Shown here: piece by piece, positions 51,562 to 60,927 of the stretch
How positions within the stretch are numbered: position 1 is the first letter of the stretch
Layout: every line of letters begins with the position of its first letter
Source of the DNA: ZLKRG08 sp046048895
GTDB taxonomy: Bacteria > Actinomycetota > Actinomycetes > Nanopelagicales > Nanopelagicaceae
Assembly: GCA_046048895.1 (NCBI GenBank)
Contig: JBJOFF010000001.1
Coordinates: forward strand, 1-64,000
Reading direction: 5' to 3'
DNA length: 64,000 bases
Made by a program: the position numbers and the translations under genes
The notes under the pieces: model-generated
What the model saw: the letters and a program-made list of their open reading frames with translations, nothing else
Database searches by the model: none
Told to the model about the DNA's origin: nothing

Positions 51562-53051
51562 ACCTCACCTCTAGATAATCCATCAAGAATTCGCTTGCTC
51601 TCCACCTTTAGCTCCGGCAGGTCTTTGAGGCGCTTTAAGCCACTGACTTGCTGAAACATGCGGTGGTTTCCTTGAAATTCAACCAAGTTCTCATCAATAA
51701 AATTCCAATAGAGATTGGTAAATGGGCAGGCGTTTTCGCCTATACGTAGCTTGGGATCATATTTACAACCTTTGCAGAAATTACCCATCTTGGAAATGTA
51801 GGAACCGCCTGAAATATAAGGCTTAGTCATCATTTGGCCGCCATCTGAGTGCATGCCCATGCCAATTACATTTGGCACCATCACCCAATCTGCAGCATCA
51901 ATAAATACTTCGCGCATCCAGCCTAGAAATTCTTCGGGTTTAACGCCAGATAGCAGCGCTAAATTGCTTAACACCATCAAACGTGGAATGTGATGCACCC
52001 AGGCGCGATTATGGATATCTGATATTTGTTGCGATACACAGGCCATATTGGTTTTTGTGGCATCGTGAAAGAGCGGTAGTAATTTTCGGGTTAAATTGAA
52101 ATGATTTTGGTTTCGGTAATTTTCGCCAAAGAACCAATAAACGCCATTTATATATTCGCGCCAACCGATAACCTGTCTAATAAAACCTTCGCAGCTAGCT
52201 AGCGGCACGTCACCTTTTTGAAAACGCATACGTACCGCTTCAATAACTTCATGGGCATGTAACAATCCAATATTTAAATAAGGACTTAGTAAGGAATGAT
52301 GCAGCGACCAATTCTCTTTTAACATCGCATCTTCATATGGACCAAAGTTATTGAAGTGCTTATCTAGAAAGTAATCTAATTGCGCCAGCGCGGCTGCTCT
52401 GGTGGTGCCCCAAGTAGTATCAGGTTTAGCGCCCCATAAATCCAAATTTGCTTCGCTTAATTCTGATTCAACATTCAAATCAATTTGATCTCTTTGATGA
52501 GTCAAGTATGGTGGAAATTGATACCCCTTAGGCGGAGTTAGTCGATTCTCTTTATCAAAATTCCAAGCGCCACCTACTGGTTTTTCGCCATCCATTAGGA
52601 TGTTAAATCGTTTGCGTTGGGTACGGTAGAAATTCTCCATTAATAAACTCTTTTGCGCACCAGCCCACTTAATAAAATCTGCGCGGTTAGTTAAGAAGAA
52701 ATCATTCTCCACAAATTCAACGAGGCCAGTTAAATCAGCCTCTAATCGATAGGAATTAGGGGTAGCGGCTATTACCTGCTTCAAACCGCGCTCTTTGATT
52801 TCGCCTTCGATGCCAGCTTTGGTGGTGGGAGCTCTGAGATAACTAACTTCAAAACCTTCAGCTCGCAGCGATTCTGCAAAGTGTTTAGCTGCAGAAATCA
52901 TGAACCAGATTCGCTGGAAATGCCATTTACGGCTCTGCAGCATCCGCTGGCTCTCGACCAGAATAATTAAATCTTCTTTAGGGTTAGCGCCTTTTAACGC
53001 ACCATATTCGCGATGTAATTGATCAAAGGCAACGTAAATACCTCGCTTCAT
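51558..53051 (-). CDS. Cryptochrome/photolyase, iron-sulfur bacterial type (FeS-BCP)
   Basis: The 497-residue protein is a photolyase of the FeS-BCP class: an N-terminal Rossmann domain (IILVESQRMLQSRKWHF), FAD domain with GWREYINGVYW and the C-terminal cluster cysteines in KGCKYDPKLR and ENACPF, plus a Cys near 340 (NMACVSQQ). These enzymes repair (6-4) photoproducts with blue light. TATAAT at about 53067-53072 on the minus strand and GAGG before the ATG give a short conventional leader. Photolyase fits a sunlit surface-water habitat. Confidence 0.85.
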   Translation of the reverse strand: MKRGIYVAFDQLHREYGALKGANPKEDLIILVESQRMLQSRKWHFQRIWFMISAAKHFAESLRAEGFEVSYLRAPTTKAGIEGEIKERGLKQVIAATPNSYRLEADLTGLVEFVENDFFLTNRADFIKWAGAQKSLLMENFYRTQRKRFNILMDGEKPVGGAWNFDKENRLTPPKGYQFPPYLTHQRDQIDLNVESELSEANLDLWGAKPDTTWGTTRAAALAQLDYFLDKHFNNFGPYEDAMLKENWSLHHSLLSPYLNIGLLHAHEVIEAVRMRFQKGDVPLASCEGFIRQVIGWREYINGVYWFFGENYRNQNHFNLTRKLLPLFHDATKTNMACVSQQISDIHNRAWVHHIPRLMVLSNLALLSGVKPEEFLGWMREVFIDAADWVMVPNVIGMGMHSDGGQMMTKPYISGGSYISKMGNFCKGCKYDPKLRIGENACPFTNLYWNFIDENLVEFQGNHRMFQQVSGLKRLKDLPELKVESKRILDGLSRGEV

Positions 53052-53074
53052 TGCCTTAACCTCATTTAATTATA

Positions 53075-54706
53075 TTAAAGCAAAATCTTAAAAGTTACGC
53101 CCTTTGAACTCTCTTCTATAACCCAAGGTCTAATTGAAATCGAATCGAACCACTTGCTGCCTAATCCGGCTTCACCAGGCAGGCTCAATACTCCATCAGT
53201 TTCGAAAAAAAGCTCGAGATTTCCATCTATTTGAAGGCCAGAAATATGAATTTTTGAAGCCTTGCCACGACGAAATGCGTTTGTTATAACTTCTTCAACA
53301 GTTCTAGCTATCACTACATTTCTCTTCGGATCCTGCAAGTATTCAGCTGCTACATCAAATTCAATCTGCATAATTCCTCGCCAGGCACTGATTAAGCTCT
53401 CAATCTTTAAAAGTGGCGTTTCAGAATATTTTGCAAAATCATCAATTAAAGACTTATTAATTAGTGCCGAAACTCGCTCTAAGACTGCAGGCAAACGTTC
53501 TTTGTCGCCGGCGACAGCTACTTCTTCCAATTGCGAGGAGAGAGCCAACAACTCAGATTGCAAAGTATTGTGCAGATACAGAGCTAGGTCTTCCTTGGTG
53601 CGATCGGGATGGTGTGAGTATTTGTTTAATGCGCTAATAACTAGCTTTCTATCCTTGTTACTCAATTCAATTACCGAAAGCACGATTAATAAAACAGGCG
53701 GAATAGGCGAGATCAAAAGCGTAGCAATCCATTGGCTTTGATAACCAAGCGCAGCAACTATTGCTTCACTGAATATTACCGGTACGAAACCAAGCAGAAT
53801 TAAAAAAATTAGATTGAAACTAAAACCAGAGCTGCTATCTTTTGAATCAAATATTTTGAGCAGAAGTAAGACCATAAATAGGGTGGTTACGGTACGAAGA
53901 AGAGATTCCCCAAGCCCTCTTAAAAAGAGATTATTCAATAAACTTAGTAAAGTAAGGATCAATAAAAAAATCGATTTTGAGGAATCTAGACTTGTTATTG
54001 CATCTTTTAGAAGTAATCTCTTATTAGTAGCCGGGAACTCGTCTAATTTCTCAATCCAGATTCGCTGACTCAGGGGCCTAATTTCATCGTTTATCTGGGC
54101 CTTGATTGATTCAGCTAGATTCTTGGCAGCAATTAAATCCATCTGTCCAAGATATTTTTCGACCGAACTCTTCAATTTACTTTCAATCGTGTTGAGACTA
54201 TCTAGATTTAATTCATAGTTTCGTTGAGCTTGGAATTCATGGCTAAGCATCTGATTAAGTGCCCAGTCGTAACGTAGTTTAAAGGAACGAGAGATGCTGA
54301 CCATTATATTGGAAAGGGTTAACCAGAAAAGAGTGGTTAAAACAGAATTAGCTAAGCGTTCAGTTAGAGGGCTTGGCTGGTTTAATTCCAAGTAGTCAAC
54401 TATTTGGTAAAAGACGTAACCTCTGAATAAACCAGTGGCTGAAATAGATGCGAGAAAAAAAATTAATTTCGGCAAAGCGCTCTTGAAGCTTAAGTAATTA
54501 AAAACACCTTGAAGTGCAAGATAGAAGGCATAAGTAATGAAGGTGAGAATAAAGCCATAAGTGGTTAGCTCTAACGGAGAACTTTCTTCATTGGCGACCA
54601 AGAGTGAAACTGGAAATGCAAGGATAGAGATGGGGGAGAAGAGCCAAAAAGCTGAACTTGTTAATTTAATTTCTCTGATCCAAGTGGAATGATTCAATTT
54701 ATGCAC
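53075..54706 (-). CDS. Membrane sensor histidine kinase (NarL/HisKA_3-like)
   Basis: The 543-residue protein has about eight hydrophobic spans: four in residues 18-130 and four more between about 245 and 345. After them a kinase core has LYLHNTLQSELLAL, where His lies at the phosphoacceptor position of NarL-partner kinases, and a short ATPase domain with EVITNAFRRGKAS (N-box) and GEAGLGSKWFD (G-box). It overlaps the response regulator by 8 bp. The signal is unknown; a periplasmic sensor domain is absent, so sensing is probably within the membrane. Confidence 0.75.
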   Translation of the reverse strand: MHKLNHSTWIREIKLTSSAFWLFSPISILAFPVSLLVANEESSPLELTTYGFILTFITYAFYLALQGVFNYLSFKSALPKLIFFLASISATGLFRGYVFYQIVDYLELNQPSPLTERLANSVLTTLFWLTLSNIMVSISRSFKLRYDWALNQMLSHEFQAQRNYELNLDSLNTIESKLKSSVEKYLGQMDLIAAKNLAESIKAQINDEIRPLSQRIWIEKLDEFPATNKRLLLKDAITSLDSSKSIFLLILTLLSLLNNLFLRGLGESLLRTVTTLFMVLLLLKIFDSKDSSSGFSFNLIFLILLGFVPVIFSEAIVAALGYQSQWIATLLISPIPPVLLIVLSVIELSNKDRKLVISALNKYSHHPDRTKEDLALYLHNTLQSELLALSSQLEEVAVAGDKERLPAVLERVSALINKSLIDDFAKYSETPLLKIESLISAWRGIMQIEFDVAAEYLQDPKRNVVIARTVEEVITNAFRRGKASKIHISGLQIDGNLELFFETDGVLSLPGEAGLGSKWFDSISIRPWVIEESSKGVTFKILL

Positions 54707-55340
54707 CAGGTGGAGTCTTTCCAGATAATTTCATGTAAGCGCGCGCCAGTTGAACTCTTGGATTAAGAGATTTATCTCGATTTAATTCCATTTCCTGATA
54801 AATCTTCGAAATCATTCCCTCAATTGCTTTCACGGAAACATCTCTCTGTGCCGCAATCTCATTTGAAGACATCCCCATTGCAACCATCTTTAAAACTTCT
54901 AATTGAGCGGAAGTCAGAAGGTCGTCTCGTTTGATGTTGTAATTAATCTTTTCATTAGGTGTTTTGCGCGCAGATAGAACTTCAGTGACTAATTTAGAGA
55001 AATCGGAGAGATTGCTCTTTGTCACAAATCTGCAACCTCTAGGCAATGGAGCTGTATCCGGCTGCCAAATTCTGGGATCACTAAAGCTTGTCAACATTAC
55101 CAAGCCGATATTCGGCTGTGTTTCCCTCAATAAGCGACAAATATCAATGCCATCTGGACCTGGTCCAAGATCTAAATCAACAATCGCAACATCTACTTTA
55201 TGGCCTTTTACATAGCTAATTGCTTCCGAAGCGTTTCCGAATGTTTTTAAAGTATTTATGCCGTAAGCCGTCAAACCTGCACTCAGAGCAGTGCGAACGA
55301 ATTGATCGTCATCAATCAATATGACATCGGCCAAACGCAT
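54699..55340 (-). CDS. NarL/LuxR-family response regulator
   Basis: A 213-residue regulator: receiver with LIDDDQFVR, phospho-Asp in IVDLDLGPGPDG and VTKSNLSDF, then a LuxR-type helix-turn-helix (LTSAQLEVLKMVAMGMSSNEIAAQRDVSVKAIEGMI). GATACT ends 6 nt before the ATG. It is divergent from the large secreted-protein gene across 99 bp, so that gene is a candidate target. Confidence 0.85.
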   Translation of the reverse strand: MRLADVILIDDDQFVRTALSAGLTAYGINTLKTFGNASEAISYVKGHKVDVAIVDLDLGPGPDGIDICRLLRETQPNIGLVMLTSFSDPRIWQPDTAPLPRGCRFVTKSNLSDFSKLVTEVLSARKTPNEKINYNIKRDDLLTSAQLEVLKMVAMGMSSNEIAAQRDVSVKAIEGMISKIYQEMELNRDKSLNPRVQLARAYMKLSGKTPPGA

Positions 55341-55439
55341 GGCTTAAGTATCTAGGAAATCCCGAAAAAAGGATATGAAAACTAGGGTTTTCACTAGCAT
55401 AAAATTGTGAGGAATTATCTTCGAATTTAACCTTTTGTT

Positions 55440-58400
55440 ATGAATTTAAGAAGGCTGTTTTTTACAACAGCCTTTATCTTTCTCTTCCTAACTTTTACAT
55501 TTGAATTTAGTAAAGCTAATGTATCTTCACCTTATATTTTGTCTCAAAGTACACGTGGAGTTTACTTCGATGGAACAGATACCCAAACGGTCACAGTAAA
55601 TCATCGTAATAGTTTCGACGTAGGAACAGGTGATTTCACGGTTGCTTGGTGGCAAAAAATATCCACCGCAGATAAGAATTCAATGAATGGCAAATCACCA
55701 AGGCTATTTCAATTTGGAGAAGGCTTCGAAAATAGCGACGGGTTTGCTATCAGTGAAGAAGCTGGTTATATATATCTATGGCTTAATAGTGCAAGTCATG
55801 CAGAAAGAAGCGGCGTACCGCCAATATTGAGCGCCGAACTCCCATCTTCGGAGGAGTGGGTTCACATTGCAATTGTTCGTAATACAGTGATTATAAATGG
55901 AGCACCAGTTCACCAAAGAATAAGTATTTTTATTAATGGAAGTTTTATAAATTCATGTGAAGGAATATGTAATTCAAATGGATTGAGTGCATCGCAAAAT
56001 GCTCCAACTTTGGGTAAGAATCTGAAAATTGGTGCTGGTGGTAATGGAAGCAACGTAGGTGCTTTTGTAGGGGAGATAATCGGATTTGAATTTTATGATC
56101 TTGCAAAATGGACTTCTGATTTTGCGGCTCCTACCGATTATTCAGACATTGCGGCGGGCAGGACGCTTTTAATTTATCCAATTTCAGACTTTACGACTAC
56201 AGAGTTGAAGGATTTGGTCACTGACCAAGCCATTTCCTTCACAAATAATTTAACTTTTGGTCGGTCAACTCCAGATCCTTCGCCTTCACCAACTCCGACC
56301 GATTCACCTTCGCCTTCACCAACTCCGACCGATTCACCTTCGCCTTCACCAACTCCGACCGATTCACCTTCGCCTTCACCAACTCCGACCGATTCACCTT
56401 CGCCTTCACCAACTCCGACCGATTCACCTTCGCCAATACCTGAACAAAATACATTCTCTTTGACCATTATTCAGACGCAAAATGGTGGCATTTGTTATGA
56501 AATTATTGATGGCGATTCAGGATGCACAAATATCCAAGCAGAAATTTCCATAACATCGGATGCGGATATCTATTTTGAACCTGATTTGGGTTATCACTTA
56601 GCAAGCGTTTCGCTGGATGGCAAAGAATTAAGTCTCACAGAATCAAATAAGTTTTCAGATGATACAAATCTTCCAACTGGATTTGGATGGAATTTTCTGA
56701 ACTGGAGTTTAGAGATTCAAGACATTGCGGATGATGTGAACTTAGAAGTAACTTTTGAGCGAAATAGAAGTAACTATTTTGTGGAACCCGTTTTTACAGA
56801 TACCAGTACCGCAAACTCCAATGTTGAACTTGGTTCAAGACTATTTATTACAAGTGCCGACAAACCAATTAAGTACAACAATAATGACTACATTGTTCTA
56901 GAGATACCAAATCCAATTGAGAATGAAAGTGGTAGAACCGAACGCAATTGCCGTTATTTGATGAGCGCTGAAAGTGGAGAAGAATATGTAATTTACTCCG
57001 GTTCAAATGGCAGAGTACTTGAATTAAATCTTCCAGACTTGGTAGATATCGTAGAAGTCTGTCCAAATTATCATCAGACCAATTTAAACTCTATTAGAGC
57101 AAGTCTCTTTCTATTATTTGATTTGCCAAATAGCATCAATGAAGACGATTTTTATGGACAATTCCCAACAGGAATCGCTGAATCTGTCTCAACTGTGATG
57201 ATTGAAAACATACGATTGAACTTAATTCCCGCTCCGAAATTATTGCAGATTTCTGATTCACAAGGTGACACCGAAACAGCAACTTCTTCTTATACATATG
57301 GCGATCAATTCACGTTTCATTTAAGCAACGGAAGGCATGTGGTGGGAATTGACGTTGCGTTTTTGCCGCAGGATGAGGAATTCGAGCCTTGCTTCTTTTA
57401 TTATCACAAAGACGAGGACAACAATTTCTCGCTGGAGGCATCCTACAATGATGACTCTAGTTCTTTCAGTACTAATGCTAGTTATGAATTTCAATGGTCT
57501 ATTCCAAGCCTTGAATTATTAGAAACTGCATGCCCTGAATATTCGAAATACAAACTCAATGTATTGTATTTTTTATTCTCAGATGGAAATGGCAATTCTG
57601 AAAACGAGAACCTGGAAGAATTTAATCTATCTATAACCCTAGGTGCAGAACCAAGTATTGTTCCTGATATTTCAAATTTAAATCGAGTTTTTGTCGAAGA
57701 AGTGCTAGGGATTTATGGATTACTTGTTGGAGTAGCCACACCTTTAGGTAACGCAGAAGGTGCGACTTTAAGTAACGATCAACAAGTAAAAGCTGGTTCC
57801 CAGAGTATTGCTGCTGGAAGTAGCGTGAGTGCTGGAAGTTCTGTGTCTTTCAGCTACTTTCATTATGTTGCGCCGACCCCTATAGCTGAAAGTAACAGCA
57901 ATTCAAATCCAGTCGCGCCCCCAATAAATGAGATTTCGATAGTGGAACAACAGAGACTGGCGGAAGCGGCCCGTTTAGCGGAGATTGCAAGGCGTGCTGA
58001 AGCTGAAAGACTTCGAATAGCTGCCGAGGCAGCTGAACGCGCAGAACAAGAGAGACTCGAAAGAATTAGAGTCGAAGAGCAAGCTCGATTGTTAGCGGAA
58101 TTTAATGCTGAGTTGCAGAAGGAAATAGAAAAGAACGGAGGAAATCCAGTACTTATTCTTCTAAATGAGCCAGAGTTATCGAAAGAGGCATTCGAGTCAA
58201 GTCAAAGCCCTGTCTCTGAGAATGGCAAAACAACTTATACGGATTCTGGAAGCCAAAGTACAAGTAATACAGGCATGGTTACCGCGGAAAGAAAGGTCAC
58301 TTTGACAGGAAAGAGTCGCTATTACTTTGGCATTAAATTAGGCGGAACTTTTCAAATGAATCTTCCGAAAGTTGCCAAAGGAACTGCACTAAAACTATCT

Positions 58401-58565
58401 GTATATACGCCACTTAAGAAGTCACGATTATTGATGGCGACAACTTCCGCTAAAACCGGGCCAATAACTACGCCTAAGTTTCGACCTGCGAAATCTGGAA
58501 AATATATTTTAAAACTGCAAATTGGCAAGCAGGTTAAAAGAATTTATCTAACTGTCCAAAATTAG
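55440..58565 (+). CDS. Large secreted LamG-like surface protein with PSPTPTDS linker
   Basis: The 1041-residue protein has a signal peptide (about residues 1-27), a concanavalin-like/LamG domain (about 38-270; YFDGTDTQ, DFTVAWWQK), a linker of five identical 10-residue repeats (280-329), beta-rich regions with scattered cysteines (about 340-790), an Ala/Glu/Arg coiled coil (about 835-905; QQRLAEAARLAEIARRAEAE) and a beta-rich C-terminus (960-1041; GKYILKLQIGKQVKRI). No LPxTG anchor. TAACCT ends 6 nt before the ATG. LamG domains bind glycans, so it may be an adhesin or polysaccharide binder. Confidence 0.8.
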   Translation: MNLRRLFFTTAFIFLFLTFTFEFSKANVSSPYILSQSTRGVYFDGTDTQTVTVNHRNSFDVGTGDFTVAWWQKISTADKNSMNGKSPRLFQFGEGFENSDGFAISEEAGYIYLWLNSASHAERSGVPPILSAELPSSEEWVHIAIVRNTVIINGAPVHQRISIFINGSFINSCEGICNSNGLSASQNAPTLGKNLKIGAGGNGSNVGAFVGEIIGFEFYDLAKWTSDFAAPTDYSDIAAGRTLLIYPISDFTTTELKDLVTDQAISFTNNLTFGRSTPDPSPSPTPTDSPSPSPTPTDSPSPSPTPTDSPSPSPTPTDSPSPSPTPTDSPSPIPEQNTFSLTIIQTQNGGICYEIIDGDSGCTNIQAEISITSDADIYFEPDLGYHLASVSLDGKELSLTESNKFSDDTNLPTGFGWNFLNWSLEIQDIADDVNLEVTFERNRSNYFVEPVFTDTSTANSNVELGSRLFITSADKPIKYNNNDYIVLEIPNPIENESGRTERNCRYLMSAESGEEYVIYSGSNGRVLELNLPDLVDIVEVCPNYHQTNLNSIRASLFLLFDLPNSINEDDFYGQFPTGIAESVSTVMIENIRLNLIPAPKLLQISDSQGDTETATSSYTYGDQFTFHLSNGRHVVGIDVAFLPQDEEFEPCFFYYHKDEDNNFSLEASYNDDSSSFSTNASYEFQWSIPSLELLETACPEYSKYKLNVLYFLFSDGNGNSENENLEEFNLSITLGAEPSIVPDISNLNRVFVEEVLGIYGLLVGVATPLGNAEGATLSNDQQVKAGSQSIAAGSSVSAGSSVSFSYFHYVAPTPIAESNSNSNPVAPPINEISIVEQQRLAEAARLAEIARRAEAERLRIAAEAAERAEQERLERIRVEEQARLLAEFNAELQKEIEKNGGNPVLILLNEPELSKEAFESSQSPVSENGKTTYTDSGSQSTSNTGMVTAERKVTLTGKSRYYFGIKLGGTFQMNLPKVAKGTALKLSVYTPLKKSRLLMATTSAKTGPITTPKFRPAKSGKYILKLQIGKQVKRIYLTVQN
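56277..56434 (+). repeat. In-frame 30-bp tandem repeat, 5 exact copies
   Basis: The unit CCTTCGCCTTCACCAACTCC plus ten more bases occurs five times without a mismatch, then ends in a partial copy. Each unit encodes ten residues (PSPSPTPTDS). Exact DNA identity, not only protein similarity, shows recent copy-number change. Confidence 0.92.
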
Positions 58566-59158
58566 AAGATCTGGTTGCCGTATTTGAGAATAATGGCGAT
58601 TGCCAAGAATGCATAAATTGCGGTGTAAATAACTTTGCCCCAACCGCGTTCTAGGAAATTAACAACTTTTGCATGATTAGCTTCAGATAAATTCCAGGTG
58701 TTTTCCATCAAAACTACTCTGGTGATAGTGCTGAATACAGTTACAGTAGAAACTGTAACCAATAAGCACCAAGGGCAGAAAGCTTTGATAACAAAGAAAC
58801 TTTGTGAAAGTAGCCAGAGCGCAAAAGCTAGACCTAAGCCATAAACTATATGTGCAACTCGCATGAATAATCTTGGAAAGGTAACCAAACCTAATCCAGC
58901 GATTGCAACTGTAATCACCACTGGCTCAGACATTAAGCCAATAAATGGATTTGGAAAACCAAGTAGATTCGATTGCCAAGCTTTAGCAACTTTGCCACAT
59001 GAGACCACGGCATTGATGTCGCATGCAAATTTTGAATTTGGATTACCAGCCAATTTCCAAGCATCAATTGCCAGTACTAAAGAGGCAATTAAGCTCAAAG
59101 TGGAACTAATGAGCATGGCAACATACGTCTTGCGGTAAGCCCGTAAGCGTTCGGTCAT
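58562..59158 (-). CDS. Vitamin K epoxide reductase (VKOR)-family thiol oxidoreductase
   Basis: The 198-residue membrane protein has the VKOR layout: a loop Cys pair in FACDINAVVSCGKV and the active CxxC in AFCPWCLL, with four to five hydrophobic spans. Bacterial VKORs reoxidise DsbA-like proteins and pass electrons to quinones. Start at the ATG at 59158, because TAAACT lies 7 nt upstream and homology begins there. Confidence 0.85.
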   Translation of the reverse strand: MTERLRAYRKTYVAMLISSTLSLIASLVLAIDAWKLAGNPNSKFACDINAVVSCGKVAKAWQSNLLGFPNPFIGLMSEPVVITVAIAGLGLVTFPRLFMRVAHIVYGLGLAFALWLLSQSFFVIKAFCPWCLLVTVSTVTVFSTITRVVLMENTWNLSEANHAKVVNFLERGWGKVIYTAIYAFLAIAIILKYGNQIF

Positions 59159-59210
59159 GCGGAGAAGTTTAGCGCAGCAGTTATAGTCGCAATCCAATAA
59201 ACTTCCGCTC

Positions 59211-59729
59211 ATGCAGTCACCTGAATTTCCACACAATAAGTTCGATGATCTATTAGCTGCCAACATTGAGTATCAAAAAACCTTTAAATACTCAGAATTA
59301 ACCGGCCAAGCGCAAAAAGGCTTAGCCATCGTTACTTGTATGGATTCACGTATTAATCCACTTTCGGTTGTGGGAATGCGTTCCGGCGATGCCAAAATTC
59401 TGCGAAATGCCGGAGCGCGCGTTACTGAAGACGTGTTACGTACTTTGGTGTTAGCCTCTTATTTATTAAATGTAGACCGTGTATTAGTCATGCCGCATAC
59501 CGATTGCCGAATGGCTAAATCTGATGAACCAGAGATTCACGCAACCTTGCAAGAGCAATTTGGCGTAGATACTCGCTCTTTAGAATTTAGAACGGTATCG
59601 GATCAAATTGGTGCTCTAAAAACTGACGTGCAGAGAATTCGTTCATATCCACTGATTAAAAAAGGTATTTCGGTCGCAGGTGCAATTTACGATGTCTCAA
59701 ATGGTTCGATTACACCGATTGATTGCTAA
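59211..59729 (+). CDS. Beta-class carbonic anhydrase
   Basis: The 172-residue enzyme hydrates CO2. Zinc ligands are in VTCMDSRINP (Cys, Asp-Arg pair) and MPHTDCRMA (His, Cys), and RNAGARVTEDVLR is the family motif. TAAACT lies 7 nt before the ATG. Divergent from the VKOR gene across 52 bp. Confidence 0.85.
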   Translation: MQSPEFPHNKFDDLLAANIEYQKTFKYSELTGQAQKGLAIVTCMDSRINPLSVVGMRSGDAKILRNAGARVTEDVLRTLVLASYLLNVDRVLVMPHTDCRMAKSDEPEIHATLQEQFGVDTRSLEFRTVSDQIGALKTDVQRIRSYPLIKKGISVAGAIYDVSNGSITPIDC

Positions 59730-59739
59730 TTAGTTTTAA

Positions 59740-60927
59740 ATGTATTTAAAAATAATTCTGCTTAATGCGCGAGCTTTAGGTGCATTATCACGCGCTTTGG
59801 GTAAAGGCAATGGAGTAGTAATTGCTGGCAGATTTATTTTAAAGTTTGCGCCAAATGCAGTTACCAAATTAGCAGCAGGTAAAAGAGTAGTTTTAATTTC
59901 CGGGACAAATGGCAAATCAACCACCACTAAGTTAATTGCCGAAGCGCTACGTACTAAATTTACGATTGCTCACAATCACACCGGTGCCAATTTATTTGCA
60001 GGTGTGGCTTCGGCGCTGGGAGCCAATCCAGATGCAGAAGTTGCAGTTTTAGAAGTAGATGAATTGGTCCTGCCATGGGCGATTGAAAAAACTAAGCCTG
60101 AATTAATAGTCTTGCTTAATTTGGGTCGCGATCAATTAGATCGGTTATCCGAAGTAAGAATGGTCGCCAATAAATGGCGGGCAGCGGTATCTGGCCAGCG
60201 AGTATTGGCATCTGCCGACGATCCCTTTGTGGTTTTCGCAGCAAATAGCGCTAAATCGCAGATTTGGTTTAGCGCCCAAGAGCAGGGCCATTTAGATGCC
60301 GCGACCTGCCCTGAATGCGGACAATTACTTAATTGGAGCGATCACAGTGCAAGTTATGGCTGCGATTGTGGCTTTAGCAAACCTGTGGCTAATTGGATTC
60401 TGCAAGGCGATACTTTAAATCGGCAATTTAAAGTAAATAGTTCTATCCCAGGTGGCGCAGCGCAACAGAATGCAGCTCGCGCATTTATTGTGGCTAATGA
60501 ATTCGGTGTGGATTTAGTTTTGGCCAATCAAGCGTTGGCAAATGTGAAAGCAGTCGATGGACGATTTGCTAATAAGAAAATTGGCCAGACTAATTTCCGA
60601 TTATTACTTTCAAAGAATCCTGCGTCTTGGCGCGAAACTTTGCAAACTAGCAAAATGGGGCCAAATAAAGTGCTGTTAGTTGTTAACGCAAATACTCAAG
60701 ATGGCAAAGATACCTCTTGGTTATGGGATGTTGATTTCTCACCACTTGCAGGACGCGAAGTTTTGGTAACTGGTGATCGAAGAATTGATGTTGCCTCGCG
60801 ATTAACAGTTGCCGGTATAAATCATCAAGTAGTCGAAAATGAAATTGCAGCAGCAAAAATCTTTGGCGCAGTAGATGCTGACATTATTGCTAGCTATACC
60901 GCTTTTCATAGGTTGGCACATAAATGA
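59740..60927 (+). CDS. murT: Lipid II isoglutaminyl synthase, Mur-ligase subunit MurT
   Basis: The 395-residue protein has a Mur ligase P-loop, ISGTNGKSTTTKLI, a zinc ribbon with CPECGQ and YGCDCG, and a C-terminal DUF1727 region. With GatD it amidates the D-Glu of lipid II using glutamine and ATP, a Gram-positive feature. It overlaps gatD by 4 bp. Confidence 0.9.
   Translation: MYLKIILLNARALGALSRALGKGNGVVIAGRFILKFAPNAVTKLAAGKRVVLISGTNGKSTTTKLIAEALRTKFTIAHNHTGANLFAGVASALGANPDAEVAVLEVDELVLPWAIEKTKPELIVLLNLGRDQLDRLSEVRMVANKWRAAVSGQRVLASADDPFVVFAANSAKSQIWFSAQEQGHLDAATCPECGQLLNWSDHSASYGCDCGFSKPVANWILQGDTLNRQFKVNSSIPGGAAQQNAARAFIVANEFGVDLVLANQALANVKAVDGRFANKKIGQTNFRLLLSKNPASWRETLQTSKMGPNKVLLVVNANTQDGKDTSWLWDVDFSPLAGREVLVTGDRRIDVASRLTVAGINHQVVENEIAAAKIFGAVDADIIASYTAFHRLAHK

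Noticed and set aside
56277..56426. CRISPR-like regular 30-bp repeat
   Set aside because: The copies are directly adjacent with no spacers and encode an in-frame protein linker; no cas genes are present.
56174..56467. Antisense and alternate-frame reading frames of repeated Gly/Val/Glu or Arg/Leu/His composition
   Set aside because: They are by-products of the 30-bp tandem repeat inside the large secreted-protein gene.
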